From Chryseosolibacter indicum (GTDB lineage: Bacteria > Bacteroidota > Bacteroidia > Cytophagales > Cyclobacteriaceae), in contig NZ_JAHESD010000046.1 of NCBI RefSeq assembly GCF_018598585.1, positions 1 to 49,567 of the forward strand: 49,567 nucleotides of DNA, given 5' to 3'. Below the pieces are notes generated by a model. That model was not told the origin of the DNA, searched no databases, and worked only from the letters and a program-made list of their open reading frames with translations. Position numbers and translations under genes: made by a program. This document shows, piece after piece, positions 9,145-17,236 of this stretch (position 1 is the first letter of the stretch; every line of letters begins with the position of its first letter).

Positions 9145-10149
9145 TCATTTCAAGCTTTTAATTGCCTCATGATAAGCGTTTAGTAATTTGATGGCTGCCG
9201 TGGCAGGGGACAGTTTGAGCCGGGCGACTTGTTCCTTTAAAGAGGTGTTGAGCTTTTGTATTGTTTCAAATTTTTTGAAATCATTTGATAAAAGAAACTG
9301 AAATTGATCGGCCATCCATGCGATGTTTTGTTGCTCCCTGTTTGTACTGAAATATCCGGAAGTTTTTGTCTTCTCCGTGTAATTAAGAATTGTTTGCCAT
9401 ACGCTATCAATTCCCTGATTTGTTAAAGCCGAACATTTTAAGACTTTGGTAGACCAATCAGAAGATTTCTGCATACCAAAATGCAAAGCCTGCTGATATT
9501 CAGCCATGGCTTCTGAAGCTTTTCTTTCGTTATCTCCGTCAGCTTTGGTGATCACAAGTGCGTCTGCCATTTCTACAATGCCCTTTTTAATGCCTTGCAG
9601 TTCGTCACCAGCACCTGCCAGCATTAACAACAGGAAGAAGTCTACCATATTTTTAACACTTGTTTCAGATTGACCTACGCCAACAGTTTCTACAATTATT
9701 ATGTCAAAGCCCGCAGCTTCACAAAGAAGAATAGATTCTCTTGTGTTGTTAGCAACGCCTCCAAGTTTTTCTCCGGATGAGGATGGGCGGATAAATGCAT
9801 TCCTGTCTCTTACTAACTCTTCCATACGGGTCTTGTCACCGAGAATGCTACCCCTTGTAACCTGGCTGCTCGGGTCAATAGTGAGAATCGCAACTCTTTT
9901 ACCTTGAGCAATAACATGTTTGCCAAAAGCTTCAATAAAAGTGCTCTTACCAACACCTGGCACCCCAGTAATTCCTATTCTTACGGAGTTACCTGTGTAA
10001 GGGAGCAAGTAATTAATAAGGTCAGAAGCGATTTGTTGATCAGAGGGCAAGGAGCTTTCAACCAGCGTTATAGCCTTTGCAAGCATAACCCTGTCTCTTT
10101 TTAGAATGCCTTCCCTATATTTTTCAGCATTGAATCGTTGATTAATCAA
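9145..10149 (-). CDS. meaB: Methylmalonyl-CoA mutase-associated GTPase MeaB
   Basis: A 334-residue SIMIBI-class G3E GTPase. Walker A GVPGVGKS is at 62-69, followed by LTIDPSS, TRGSILGDKTRM, the switch region and DALVITKAD (G4). MeaB/ArgK protects and loads the adenosylcobalamin of methylmalonyl-CoA mutase. The mutase subunits are not in this window. An orphan BtuF-like protein 1.6 kb away could relate to B12 supply, but this is only inference. The gene is convergent with the Dph6-like gene (1 bp between stops) and divergent from the CHASE2 gene. Confidence 0.94.
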   Translation of the reverse strand: MINQRFNAEKYREGILKRDRVMLAKAITLVESSLPSDQQIASDLINYLLPYTGNSVRIGITGVPGVGKSTFIEAFGKHVIAQGKRVAILTIDPSSQVTRGSILGDKTRMEELVRDRNAFIRPSSSGEKLGGVANNTRESILLCEAAGFDIIIVETVGVGQSETSVKNMVDFFLLLMLAGAGDELQGIKKGIVEMADALVITKADGDNERKASEAMAEYQQALHFGMQKSSDWSTKVLKCSALTNQGIDSVWQTILNYTEKTKTSGYFSTNREQQNIAWMADQFQFLLSNDFKKFETIQKLNTSLKEQVARLKLSPATAAIKLLNAYHEAIKSLK

Positions 10150-10203
10150 TCGGCCATTATTTATCGGACTTAAATTTCTAAATTTACTCCTAACCTTGCT
10201 AGT

Positions 10204-11562
10204 ATGAAAAAATTAATATTCAAAGGAGTAGCTGTTACTGCCTTTGTTTTCCTCTCCATGTGGGGCTTTAAGGGTATTACCGAAATTAATTTATTCAGTG
10301 CCTTTGACCCCATCTCACAAGCGCTCTCTGAATTTGAACTAACAGATTATGTTTTTTCAAAATTAAGGCCTGATCCGATGCCTGATTCCCGGATTGTTTT
10401 AGTCAATATTGGTCCTACCCGTCGGGAGATAGCACAGCAAGTTCAGATCATTAGCCAGTACAAGCCAAAAGTTATCGGTATAGATGGCTTTTTTAATTGT
10501 GAAGGAGGATACTATGACACCATTAGCTGTCCGCAGCTTCTGGATACGTTGGGCAACTTAATGCTGAGTAATGCCATACAGCAAGCTGGCAACGTTGTGC
10601 TTGTTTCAAGACTTCTTCAGACAGACTCTTTGTTTAAAACACATCCTGGTCATGTCTTTGACTCTATGGAATACTCAGATCCAATCTTTAAAGACTATGC
10701 TTACAATGCTTATGCAAATTTGCCTACCGGCGACAAAGATGGAAATGGTGCGGCTACCTACCAGGAGGATGTAAAGATATGCAAGTCGATTGTTCCAAGA
10801 ATTGATGTTAATGGGAGGGAGGAACTGGCGTTCGCTGTTAAGATGGCTCAACTGTATGATTCTGTTAAGACCCAGAAATTTCTCGCAAGAAATAACTATG
10901 AGGAGGTCATCAACTTCAGGGGTAATATCAATATCAGTGATGTACGTGTAAAACACTTACGCGAAAACATGACATCCGTTTCTGATTACAATGCACTTTG
11001 TTATGCTATCGATTGGATACCTTTTTCACGAGGTGAGTACGATCCATCAATGTTTGAAAATAACGTAGTGATTATTGGGTATTTGGGAGATTACTTTGGT
11101 GATTCTGCCTGGGAGGATAAATTTTTCACGCCGCTAAATACAAAAGTTGCAGGAAGAGCAAACCCAGATATGTTTGGCCCTGTAATCCATGCCAATGTAG
11201 TAGCCATGATTCTTAATGAAGATTATGTCAATGAAATTCCGGAATGGTTGCAGATAGCGATAGCGCTTGTAATATGTTTTCTTAACGTACTTCTTTTTTA
11301 TTGGATGGAGAAGACTTTTCCTTTATTGTATGACGGGTTATCTGTAATCGTTCAGTTGATAGAAATTATCATTGTATCGGCTCTGGTGGTGTATTTCTTT
11401 GCGACGTTTAACTATAAACTTGAGTTATCGCTAACTATTGGTGCACTTGCTTTAATTGGCCCCTGTTTTGATATTTACAAGGGTGTTGAAAATACTTTGA
11501 TTGAATCGCTTACAAGGAGGGCACGAAAAGTATTAACAACCCAAACCGTGGAAAATACGTAA
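10204..11562 (+). CDS. CHASE2-domain membrane sensor without an output domain
   Basis: A 452-residue protein: one N-terminal membrane helix (about 7-24), a long extracytoplasmic CHASE2 domain (about 30-340), then three helices (about 345-430) and a short basic tail. The CHASE2 pattern shows in DSRIVLVNIGPTRREIAQQVQIISQYKPKVIGIDGFF and FENNVVIIGYLGD. CHASE2 normally feeds a cyclase, kinase or phosphodiesterase domain; none is present here, the tail after the last helix being only about 25 residues. It lies 27 bp before the first of two FecR-like genes and probably forms an operon with them. The ligand is unknown. Confidence 0.88.
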   Translation: MKKLIFKGVAVTAFVFLSMWGFKGITEINLFSAFDPISQALSEFELTDYVFSKLRPDPMPDSRIVLVNIGPTRREIAQQVQIISQYKPKVIGIDGFFNCEGGYYDTISCPQLLDTLGNLMLSNAIQQAGNVVLVSRLLQTDSLFKTHPGHVFDSMEYSDPIFKDYAYNAYANLPTGDKDGNGAATYQEDVKICKSIVPRIDVNGREELAFAVKMAQLYDSVKTQKFLARNNYEEVINFRGNINISDVRVKHLRENMTSVSDYNALCYAIDWIPFSRGEYDPSMFENNVVIIGYLGDYFGDSAWEDKFFTPLNTKVAGRANPDMFGPVIHANVVAMILNEDYVNEIPEWLQIAIALVICFLNVLLFYWMEKTFPLLYDGLSVIVQLIEIIIVSALVVYFFATFNYKLELSLTIGALALIGPCFDIYKGVENTLIESLTRRARKVLTTQTVENT

Positions 11563-11589
11563 TGTAGCACTTACTGACTAACTATACCA

Positions 11590-12480
11590 ATGAGAACTTA
11601 CACGTTTACCCTCCTTTCTGCGTTTTTAACATTTTGCTCCTCAGTTTTTGCACAAGATTACGCTTTCAAAGTACTTGCAAACAAAGGTACTAATGAAATG
11701 AAAACCGGTGATGTGTGGCAACCTATAAAGACTGGTGTTAGCCTTAAATCTTCTGATGAAGTTAAATTAGGTGACAATGCCTACGTGGGTCTGGTTCATG
11801 CTACAGGAAAACCACTCGAATTGAAACAGGCTGGCAGTTACAAAGTATCAGAACTTTCAGCAAAGGTTGGTAATGGAGCCAGTGTTATTAATAAGTATAC
11901 AGATTTTATTTTGAGTAGTAACTCAGCAGAGGCAAAGAAGAACAGGTTGAGCGCTACCGGGGCTGTTCACAGAGATGTTGAAATTTCTGCTATTAAATTG
12001 TCCCTGCCAGAGGTTCAAAGTTCTGGAGTGTTTAATAACGTTGCTATTATCAATTGGGAAGGGAAAGTTCCTGGTCCTTATCTTGTAACACTTAGCAACA
12101 TGTTTGATGAAGAAATAGCAAAGTATGAGACTCAGGAAACATCTTTGACAGTTAATTTGAAAGATGCGAAACTTGCTTCCGAGAATGCTCTTTTTGTTGA
12201 AGTAAGCTCTAAAGCTGATTCTAAACAAACTTCAAAGAGACATCTTATTAAAAAATTAACTCCACTTGAAGTTCAGAATATCAATGCATCCCTTAATGAA
12301 ATTTCAGCTGACGTTTCAGAACAAACTGCTTTAAACAAGTACATACTTGCAGGTTTTTACGAAGAACACAATCTCTATATTGATGCAATTACTGCTTACG
12401 AGGAGGCTATTAAACTAGCTCCTGATGTTCCTTCGTATAAAGAAGCATACCAGGCTTTTCTTGAAAGGCACGGCTTATAA
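11590..12480 (+). CDS. Secreted FecR-like/TPR protein, copy 1
   Basis: A 296-residue secreted protein with a signal peptide ending near FAQ (22). The N-terminal part (23-105) resembles a FecR-type beta domain: a WQPIKTG turn, DEVKLGDNAYVGLVH and a GKPLELKQAGSYKV strand. A more divergent beta-rich middle follows. The C-terminus is a TPR-like hairpin (ILAGFYEEHNLYIDAITAYEEAIKLAPDVPSY). It is paralogous to the next gene. FecR-like proteins often sit beside CHASE2 proteins, and the CHASE2 gene is 27 bp upstream. The domain names are inferred from pattern, not profile search; the role is unknown. Confidence 0.75.
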   Translation: MRTYTFTLLSAFLTFCSSVFAQDYAFKVLANKGTNEMKTGDVWQPIKTGVSLKSSDEVKLGDNAYVGLVHATGKPLELKQAGSYKVSELSAKVGNGASVINKYTDFILSSNSAEAKKNRLSATGAVHRDVEISAIKLSLPEVQSSGVFNNVAIINWEGKVPGPYLVTLSNMFDEEIAKYETQETSLTVNLKDAKLASENALFVEVSSKADSKQTSKRHLIKKLTPLEVQNINASLNEISADVSEQTALNKYILAGFYEEHNLYIDAITAYEEAIKLAPDVPSYKEAYQAFLERHGL

Positions 12481-12549
12481 TAACTACCTCGAGTTACAAT
12501 CGTCTTACTATTTATATTATCCTTTCAGTAATCCTTATCTTCATTTTCA

Positions 12550-13452
12550 ATGAAAAAGTATGTCGTTTTAGTTACGTTTTTTACTTTAACAATTTTCACC
12601 CTTTGTGCGCAGGACTATACTTTTAAAGTGTTGGTAAATAAGGGCAAGAATGAAGTAAAAGCAGGAAGCGCATGGCAGCCTCTGAAAACAGGATCTATCT
12701 TGAAATTGAAAGATGAAGTTAAACTGGCTGATAACGCATATTTGGGATTGATCCATTCATCAGGAAAACCGCTTGAACTAAAGCAAGCAGGAAACTATAA
12801 GGTCAGCGATCTTTCAGCTAAAGTTGGGTCAGGGACTTCAGTTGTAAATAAGTACACCGAATTTATCCTGAGCTCGAATACTCAAAAGAATAACAGGCTT
12901 TCTGCAACAGGAGCGGTGCACCGCGGCAGTAATACAACAAGAGTTTACTTACCAAAATCCGAAGCTGCGACGGTATACGGAGATAGGGTAATTGTAGATT
13001 GGGAAAGCATCGCTAATGCGAAGTCATATGTAATAATTATAAAGAGCTTGTTTGGAGACGAATTGCTGAAGACAGAATCAATAGTGGATGAACTCATCCT
13101 GGATCTGAGTGACAGCAAATTCAAAAAAGAAGTTAATATACTGGTTGAAGTTTTTCCTAAAGATAAGCCGGAGATGAGGCCTGAGCCTGCCTACATGATT
13201 AAGAGGCTTCCTGCCGCTGAAAAACAGAGGATAACTCTTTTAATGAAGGATATTGCTATTCTTACAACAGAAACAAGCGCCCTGAACCAACTGATTTTAG
13301 CCGGATTTTTTGAGCAAAACAAGTTATTTATTGACGCTGCAAATGCATATCACAAAGCCATTGAGCTTGCGCCTGATGTTCAGCAATACAAGGATGACTA
13401 TAATAACTTCCTGATACGCAATGGTATGAAAGACGAAAAGAAGGACAAATAA
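12550..13452 (+). CDS. Secreted FecR-like/TPR protein, copy 2
   Basis: A 300-residue paralogue of the preceding gene with the same layout: signal peptide (to about residue 20), FecR-like N-terminus (DYTFKVLVNKGKNEVKAG and GKPLELKQAGNYKV), diverged middle, and TPR-like end (LILAGFFEQNKLFIDAANAYHKAIELAPD). The first 105 residues and the shared RLSATGAVHR motif are strikingly conserved, while the middle has diverged. This suggests a tandem duplication with retained N- and C-terminal function. A 69-bp gap separates the copies, and no promoter box is visible in it. Confidence 0.75.
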   Translation: MKKYVVLVTFFTLTIFTLCAQDYTFKVLVNKGKNEVKAGSAWQPLKTGSILKLKDEVKLADNAYLGLIHSSGKPLELKQAGNYKVSDLSAKVGSGTSVVNKYTEFILSSNTQKNNRLSATGAVHRGSNTTRVYLPKSEAATVYGDRVIVDWESIANAKSYVIIIKSLFGDELLKTESIVDELILDLSDSKFKKEVNILVEVFPKDKPEMRPEPAYMIKRLPAAEKQRITLLMKDIAILTTETSALNQLILAGFFEQNKLFIDAANAYHKAIELAPDVQQYKDDYNNFLIRNGMKDEKKDK

Positions 13453-13506
13453 CTTGCAAACCTTTTAAAACTACGTACGATCAGGCTTTTTCTTTATTTT
13501 AATGGG

Positions 13507-13537
13507 TTTGGCTAAAAGCATTATTGTTCTATTTTTG
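13507..13537 (+). promoter_or_regulatory. Promoter for sucD (TTTG-N19-TAnnTTTG)
   Basis: TTTG (13507-13510), a 19-bp spacer and TATTTTTG (13530-13537) match the Bacteroidota consensus exactly in both boxes and in spacing. The start codon at 13564 gives a short leader. A small hairpin, GTGCAT/ATGCAC (13537-13542 with 13550-13555), overlaps the predicted start point. Confidence 0.75.
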
Positions 13538-13563
13538 TGCATCATAAAAATGCACAGACTTCC

Positions 13564-14442
13564 ATGAGTGTTTTAGTCAATAAGAATTCCAGAGTAATTG
13601 TACAGGGTTTTACAGGTTCTGAAGGCTCTTTCCATGCCGGACAAATGATTGAATACGGAACTAATGTTGTTGGTGGTGTTACACCAGGCAAAGGAGGAAC
13701 AGAACATTTAGGTAGACCTGTTTTCAATACTGTTAAAGAAGCTGTTGACAAAACCGGAGCAGATGTCTCCATCATTTTTGTTCCCCCGGCTTTTGCTGCA
13801 GATGCAATTATGGAAGCTGCTGAAGCAGGAATCAAAGTAGTTATTGCTATCACAGAAGGTATCCCTGTAAAGGATATGATGACAGCGAAGAAATACATCC
13901 AACAGAAGAATGTTACTTTAATAGGTCCTAACTGTCCTGGTGTTATAACTCCCGGAGAGGCAAAGGTTGGAATTATGCCAGGCTTTGTTTTTAAACAAGG
14001 AAGAATTGGTATTGTTTCTAAATCAGGTACGTTGACTTATGAAGCTGCTGACCAAATCGTAAAAGCAGGATTAGGAATATCAACTGCTATTGGTATTGGA
14101 GGAGATCCTATCATCGGTACCCCTACCAAAGATGCTGTTGAGTTATTGATGAATGACCCTGACACTGATGCTATTGTTATGATCGGTGAAATTGGTGGTA
14201 ATTATGAGCCAGTTGCAGCGAGATGGATTAAAGAAACAGGTAACAAAAAGCCTGTTGTTGGTTTCATTGCAGGACAAACAGCACCTCCAGGTAGAAGAAT
14301 GGGACACGCAGGTGCCATTATTGGTGGAGCAGATGATACTGCTGAAGCTAAAATGAAGATCATGAAAGAATGTGGGCTTCATGTGGTTGCATCTCCTGCT
14401 GAGATCGGAGAAACAATGTTGAAAGTGCTTTCTAAGAAGTAA
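13564..14442 (+). CDS. sucD: Succinyl-CoA synthetase alpha subunit
   Basis: A 292-residue alpha subunit of succinate-CoA ligase (TCA cycle, cytoplasm). It has the CoA-binding Rossmann part ([22 protein letters not shown]), [22 protein letters not shown], and the phospho-histidine segment [11 protein letters not shown]. Those residues are phosphorylated during NDP/NTP exchange. I chose ATG 13564; an in-frame GTG at 13537 lies on the promoter -7 box itself and cannot be the start. The partner sucC is not adjacent, so the two subunits are encoded apart. A promoter lies directly upstream, and a hairpin overlapping the stop ends the unit. Confidence 0.97.
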   Translation: MSVLVNKNSRVIVQGFTGSEGSFHAGQMIEYGTNVVGGVTPGKGGTEHLGRPVFNTVKEAVDKTGADVSIIFVPPAFAADAIMEAAEAGIKVVIAITEGIPVKDMMTAKKYIQQKNVTLIGPNCPGVITPGEAKVGIMPGFVFKQGRIGIVSKSGTLTYEAADQIVKAGLGISTAIGIGGDPIIGTPTKDAVELLMNDPDTDAIVMIGEIGGNYEPVAARWIKETGNKKPVVGFIAGQTAPPGRRMGHAGAIIGGADDTAEAKMKIMKECGLHVVASPAEIGETMLKVLSKK

Positions 14443-14463
14443 CCTTTTAGTTTCTAAAAGGTT
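14441..14463. terminator. Bidirectional hairpin spanning two stop codons
   Basis: AACCTTTTAG (14441-14450) and CTAAAAGGTT (14454-14463) pair perfectly with a 3-nt loop. The stem includes the last bases of sucD and the stop codon of the convergent 83-residue gene. T-runs are weak. Confidence 0.6.
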
Positions 14464-14705
14464 GCTTTAAACTCCTTTTCCAGATATTCGTTAAGATTTT
14501 TTAATCCTTTGACGAGAGTCAGCTTCTCAGCTTCCTCATCAGGATTATCATTCTTATAATGTACTTCTGCAAAGTATTCGCGGTACATATATATGTAAAT
14601 TACTCTATTATCTTTTTTTCGCGCGCCAATTGAAACTCCTTTTGTTTTTAAGCAATCAACTTGCTTTTGCAGTGGCCATTGAGTGAAAAATAAGTTGAAA
14701 AACAT
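14454..14705 (-). CDS. Small hypothetical protein, 83 residues
   Basis: I do not recognise a family. The protein opens with hydrophobic MFFNLFFTQW, followed by a mixed beta-like segment (GVSIGARKKDNRVIYIYMY), then an acidic stretch (NDNPDEEAEK) and a C-terminal helix (VKGLKNLNEYLEKEF). There is no signal peptide or membrane helix. The compact amphipathic pattern and its tail-to-tail packing with sucD over a shared hairpin make it look like a real gene. The absence of a visible promoter and of homology I can recall keep confidence moderate. Confidence 0.6.
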   Translation of the reverse strand: MFFNLFFTQWPLQKQVDCLKTKGVSIGARKKDNRVIYIYMYREYFAEVHYKNDNPDEEAEKLTLVKGLKNLNEYLEKEFKATF

Positions 14706-15037
14706 GGAATTACCCTTCTATTGGCAAAGGATATACTATTTTGAGGCCACGATTTAAAACTGTGCTTTTAACCTGGATTGGCTATATTCTTTAGGCATCA
14801 ATTCTTTTATTGGGACGTTTTGGGTTCAAAATGATATTATATCTTACATATAATGGATTAGTGTCTTGTAATCTGAAACCCATCGGATCGCTCAGATTGC
14901 ATTTAATTTATCGTTATCAAGGCTATCATATTTATTCAGGGTAGGAAGTTTGCTGTTGGAGTAACAACAAACTTTAAATAACAAAAACGAGGAGGCCTAT
15001 GTCATTACCCTTAGAACATAAATGCATGTTGCTTTTA
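14706..15037. other. Intergenic region with two hairpins
   Basis: No convincing gene. Hairpin 1 is AATCTGA/TCAGATT (14870-14876 with 14892-14898). Hairpin 2 is AAGTTTG-c-TGTT with AACA-a-CAAACTT (14946-14974). Neither has a T-run on the side that would end phoH. A rare strong Shine-Dalgarno AGGAGG lies at 14990-14995 just before a 30-codon frame (14999-15091) that runs into the phoH 3' end antisense. Confidence 0.5.
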
Positions 15038-16375
15038 CTACAAGAGTGTATTTGCCAAGTTTGCCAATTCGGAACGTTCTCCTTTTTCTAATGTGATGTG
15101 TGCGTATAATTCATGGTCTTTTAGCCTGTCTATCAAGGTAGAGAGACCATTACTTTGTGAATCGAGGTACGGAGTATCAATTTGATAAATATCACCTGTA
15201 AAAATAATTTTAGTATTCTCTCCTGCTCTCGTAATAATTGTCTTAACCTCATGTGGTGTTAAGTTCTGAGCTTCATCAACTATAAAGCAAATGTTGGATA
15301 AGCTTCGTCCCCGTATATAAGCCAACGGAGTAATAACAAGCTTCTCCTGATTTACCATCTCTGTTATTTTCGAGTATTCCTTATCGGTTTCGCTGTATTG
15401 ATTCTGAATAAATTTCAGGTTATCCCAAAGTGGCTCCATGTAGGGATTAACTTTTGACTTAATATCACCAGGCAGATATCCGATGTCTTTGTTACTCAAG
15501 GGAACAATTGGCCTTGCCAGATAAATTTGTTTGTACTCCCGTTTTTGTTCTAAGGCTGCGGCCAAGGCTAGTAGTGTTTTACCTGTTCCCGCCACACCTT
15601 GTATTGAAACCAGTTTTATTTCTGGTTTTAATGCAGCATGGATAGCAAAAGTCTGCTCCGCATTTCTTGGCTTCACACCGTAAACGGAACGTTTCTCAAC
15701 ATGCTCAAGCATGTTGTTCTGCGGATTGTAAAAAGCCAATGCTGATTTCTTACCGCTTTTTAATATGTAATAGTGATTTTTAGAAGGGGTCAATTTCCCG
15801 AGGATGTCTGCAGGAGGGCAGTATCCTTTTTCATAAAGTAAGTTAATAATATCTGATTCTGCATTCTCAATAATGGTTTTGCCAGAATATAATGATGAGA
15901 TATTTTGAACCTTACCAGTGGTATAGTCTTCTGCCTGAAGTCCAAGGGCCTTCGCCTTCAACCGCAGGTTTACATCTTTTGAAACGAGAATTACCCGCTT
16001 ACTCTTTTCTTCTTTTTGAAGTTGAAGTGCGGCATTAAGAATCCGGTGATCTGCTTTTACTTCATTAAAAACTTTATTAGCATCAACACTGCTGTGTGTG
16101 TCCATAAGCACTTTAAACACACCTTTGCCCTTGCCGTTGATTGGATTCCACTCGTGCAGCATTCTATCTTTGGCAAGTTTGTCGAGCAATCTTATAAATT
16201 CCCGTGCTTCAAAATTCTTAGTGTCATTGCCTTTCTTAAAGTTGTCCAGTTCTTCAAGAACTGTTATTGGAATGCCGACATCGTGCTCATCAAAATTCAG
16301 TATGGAGTTGTGTTCATAAATAATAACAGAGGTATCGAGTACAAATATCTTTTTCTCCTTCTTTGTTTTAGACAT
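15038..16375 (-). CDS. PIN-PhoH fusion ATPase (PhoH2-like)
   Basis: A 445-residue fusion. The N-terminal PIN ribonuclease domain (about 10-145) has VLDTSVIIYE with acidic D14, VLEELDNFKKG and DHRILNAA. The C-terminal PhoH ATPase domain (about 225-445) has Walker A GVAGTGKT (260-267), LARPIVPLSNKDIGYLPG and Walker B ICFIVDEAQNLTPHEVKTII. PhoH2 proteins unwind and cleave RNA in an ATP-dependent way; in mycobacteria the gene is partnered with an antitoxin-like phoAT, not seen here. The gene stands alone, separated by about 330 bp of non-coding DNA downstream. It is likely cytoplasmic. Confidence 0.93.
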   Translation of the reverse strand: MSKTKKEKKIFVLDTSVIIYEHNSILNFDEHDVGIPITVLEELDNFKKGNDTKNFEAREFIRLLDKLAKDRMLHEWNPINGKGKGVFKVLMDTHSSVDANKVFNEVKADHRILNAALQLQKEEKSKRVILVSKDVNLRLKAKALGLQAEDYTTGKVQNISSLYSGKTIIENAESDIINLLYEKGYCPPADILGKLTPSKNHYYILKSGKKSALAFYNPQNNMLEHVEKRSVYGVKPRNAEQTFAIHAALKPEIKLVSIQGVAGTGKTLLALAAALEQKREYKQIYLARPIVPLSNKDIGYLPGDIKSKVNPYMEPLWDNLKFIQNQYSETDKEYSKITEMVNQEKLVITPLAYIRGRSLSNICFIVDEAQNLTPHEVKTIITRAGENTKIIFTGDIYQIDTPYLDSQSNGLSTLIDRLKDHELYAHITLEKGERSELANLANTLL

Positions 16376-16534
16376 ACTTCACAACGGGTTTACTAAAAAT
16401 AGCGAAACCGATGATAAGCTCCAGATAATAGAAGGTATTTTTTTGTGATGTAAATATTAATTGATGATAAACTTGTATTAAAGAAAAAAATAGTGAAACT
16501 TAATCTCCCTTTCCGAAAGCATTAGGCTTCTAAG

Positions 16535-17230
16535 TTATCGTGAGGTTCTCGTATTGGTGTTAAATGCCAGCGAATACAAGTCACCTCGCTCGTGTGGTGT
16601 TATCTTGAGTACATCAGCCAGTACAAGCAGAACTAATTTTTTAGATGCATAGAAACGTTTTAAGCCTCTGAGCTCAATGAACTTCTTCAAGGTAATAAAG
16701 GGGTTCTCTTCAAGGTATTGCATCAAAAATTGTTCATGTTCTCCATAATGAAAGCGAACATCTTTTTTATGTTGTGCTCGTTTTACAATCTCTCTTACTT
16801 CACGGCTTGCCTTGATGCTTTGATCGTTAGAGCGGACGAAAGATTCCTTTGCTTCGCCATTTAAGAGATAGTGCGGTTTATTAGTGCTTTCAAATATTTC
16901 ATATTGAATAATAGTCCTTGAATTTCCAATAGGAATGAATGTCTCTTTGAAAGATAAAGATGGTCTGCATTTCTTTAGCGCTTCACGAATAACATATGAC
17001 TCACCTTCAGGATATTTAAGTCCTGCAAGACTTCCATCATCACCAACGCCAACAAGGAGGATCCCCCCTTTGGTATTGGCAAAGGCTATCATCTCCCTTA
17101 CAATTTTTTCAGGATATGCAGCCTTACGTTTAAACTCAAGTGAAGAACCTTCTCCCTGCAGAACCAACCTCTTCAAATCCTGAACTTGCCGGGCGTTAAA
17201 TGTGTAGGCCTCCTGCGGCTTGTTCATCAT
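16535..17230 (-). CDS. AlbA_2 (Schlafen-like) domain protein
   Basis: A 231-residue protein with an AlbA_2 putative nucleic-acid binding domain (about 20-140): GEGSSLEFKRKAAYPEKIVREMIAFANTKGGILLVGVGDDGSLAG. The remaining C-terminal 80 residues (HGEHEQFLMQYLEENPFITLKKFIEL) look like a winged-helix. The gene is 6 bp downstream of the AAA gene and so is probably the last gene of the VWA-AAA-AlbA_2 unit. Two adjacent Met codons (17228-17230 and 17225-17227) can serve as start. AlbA_2 proteins include regulators and Schlafen-type nucleases; the role here is open. Confidence 0.85.
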   Translation of the reverse strand: MMNKPQEAYTFNARQVQDLKRLVLQGEGSSLEFKRKAAYPEKIVREMIAFANTKGGILLVGVGDDGSLAGLKYPEGESYVIREALKKCRPSLSFKETFIPIGNSRTIIQYEIFESTNKPHYLLNGEAKESFVRSNDQSIKASREVREIVKRAQHKKDVRFHYGEHEQFLMQYLEENPFITLKKFIELRGLKRFYASKKLVLLVLADVLKITPHERGDLYSLAFNTNTRTSR

Positions 17231-17236
17231 CTCTCT

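Noticed and set aside
13537-13563. GTG start for sucD
   Set aside because: It coincides with the last base of the -7 box, so it could not be on the transcript.
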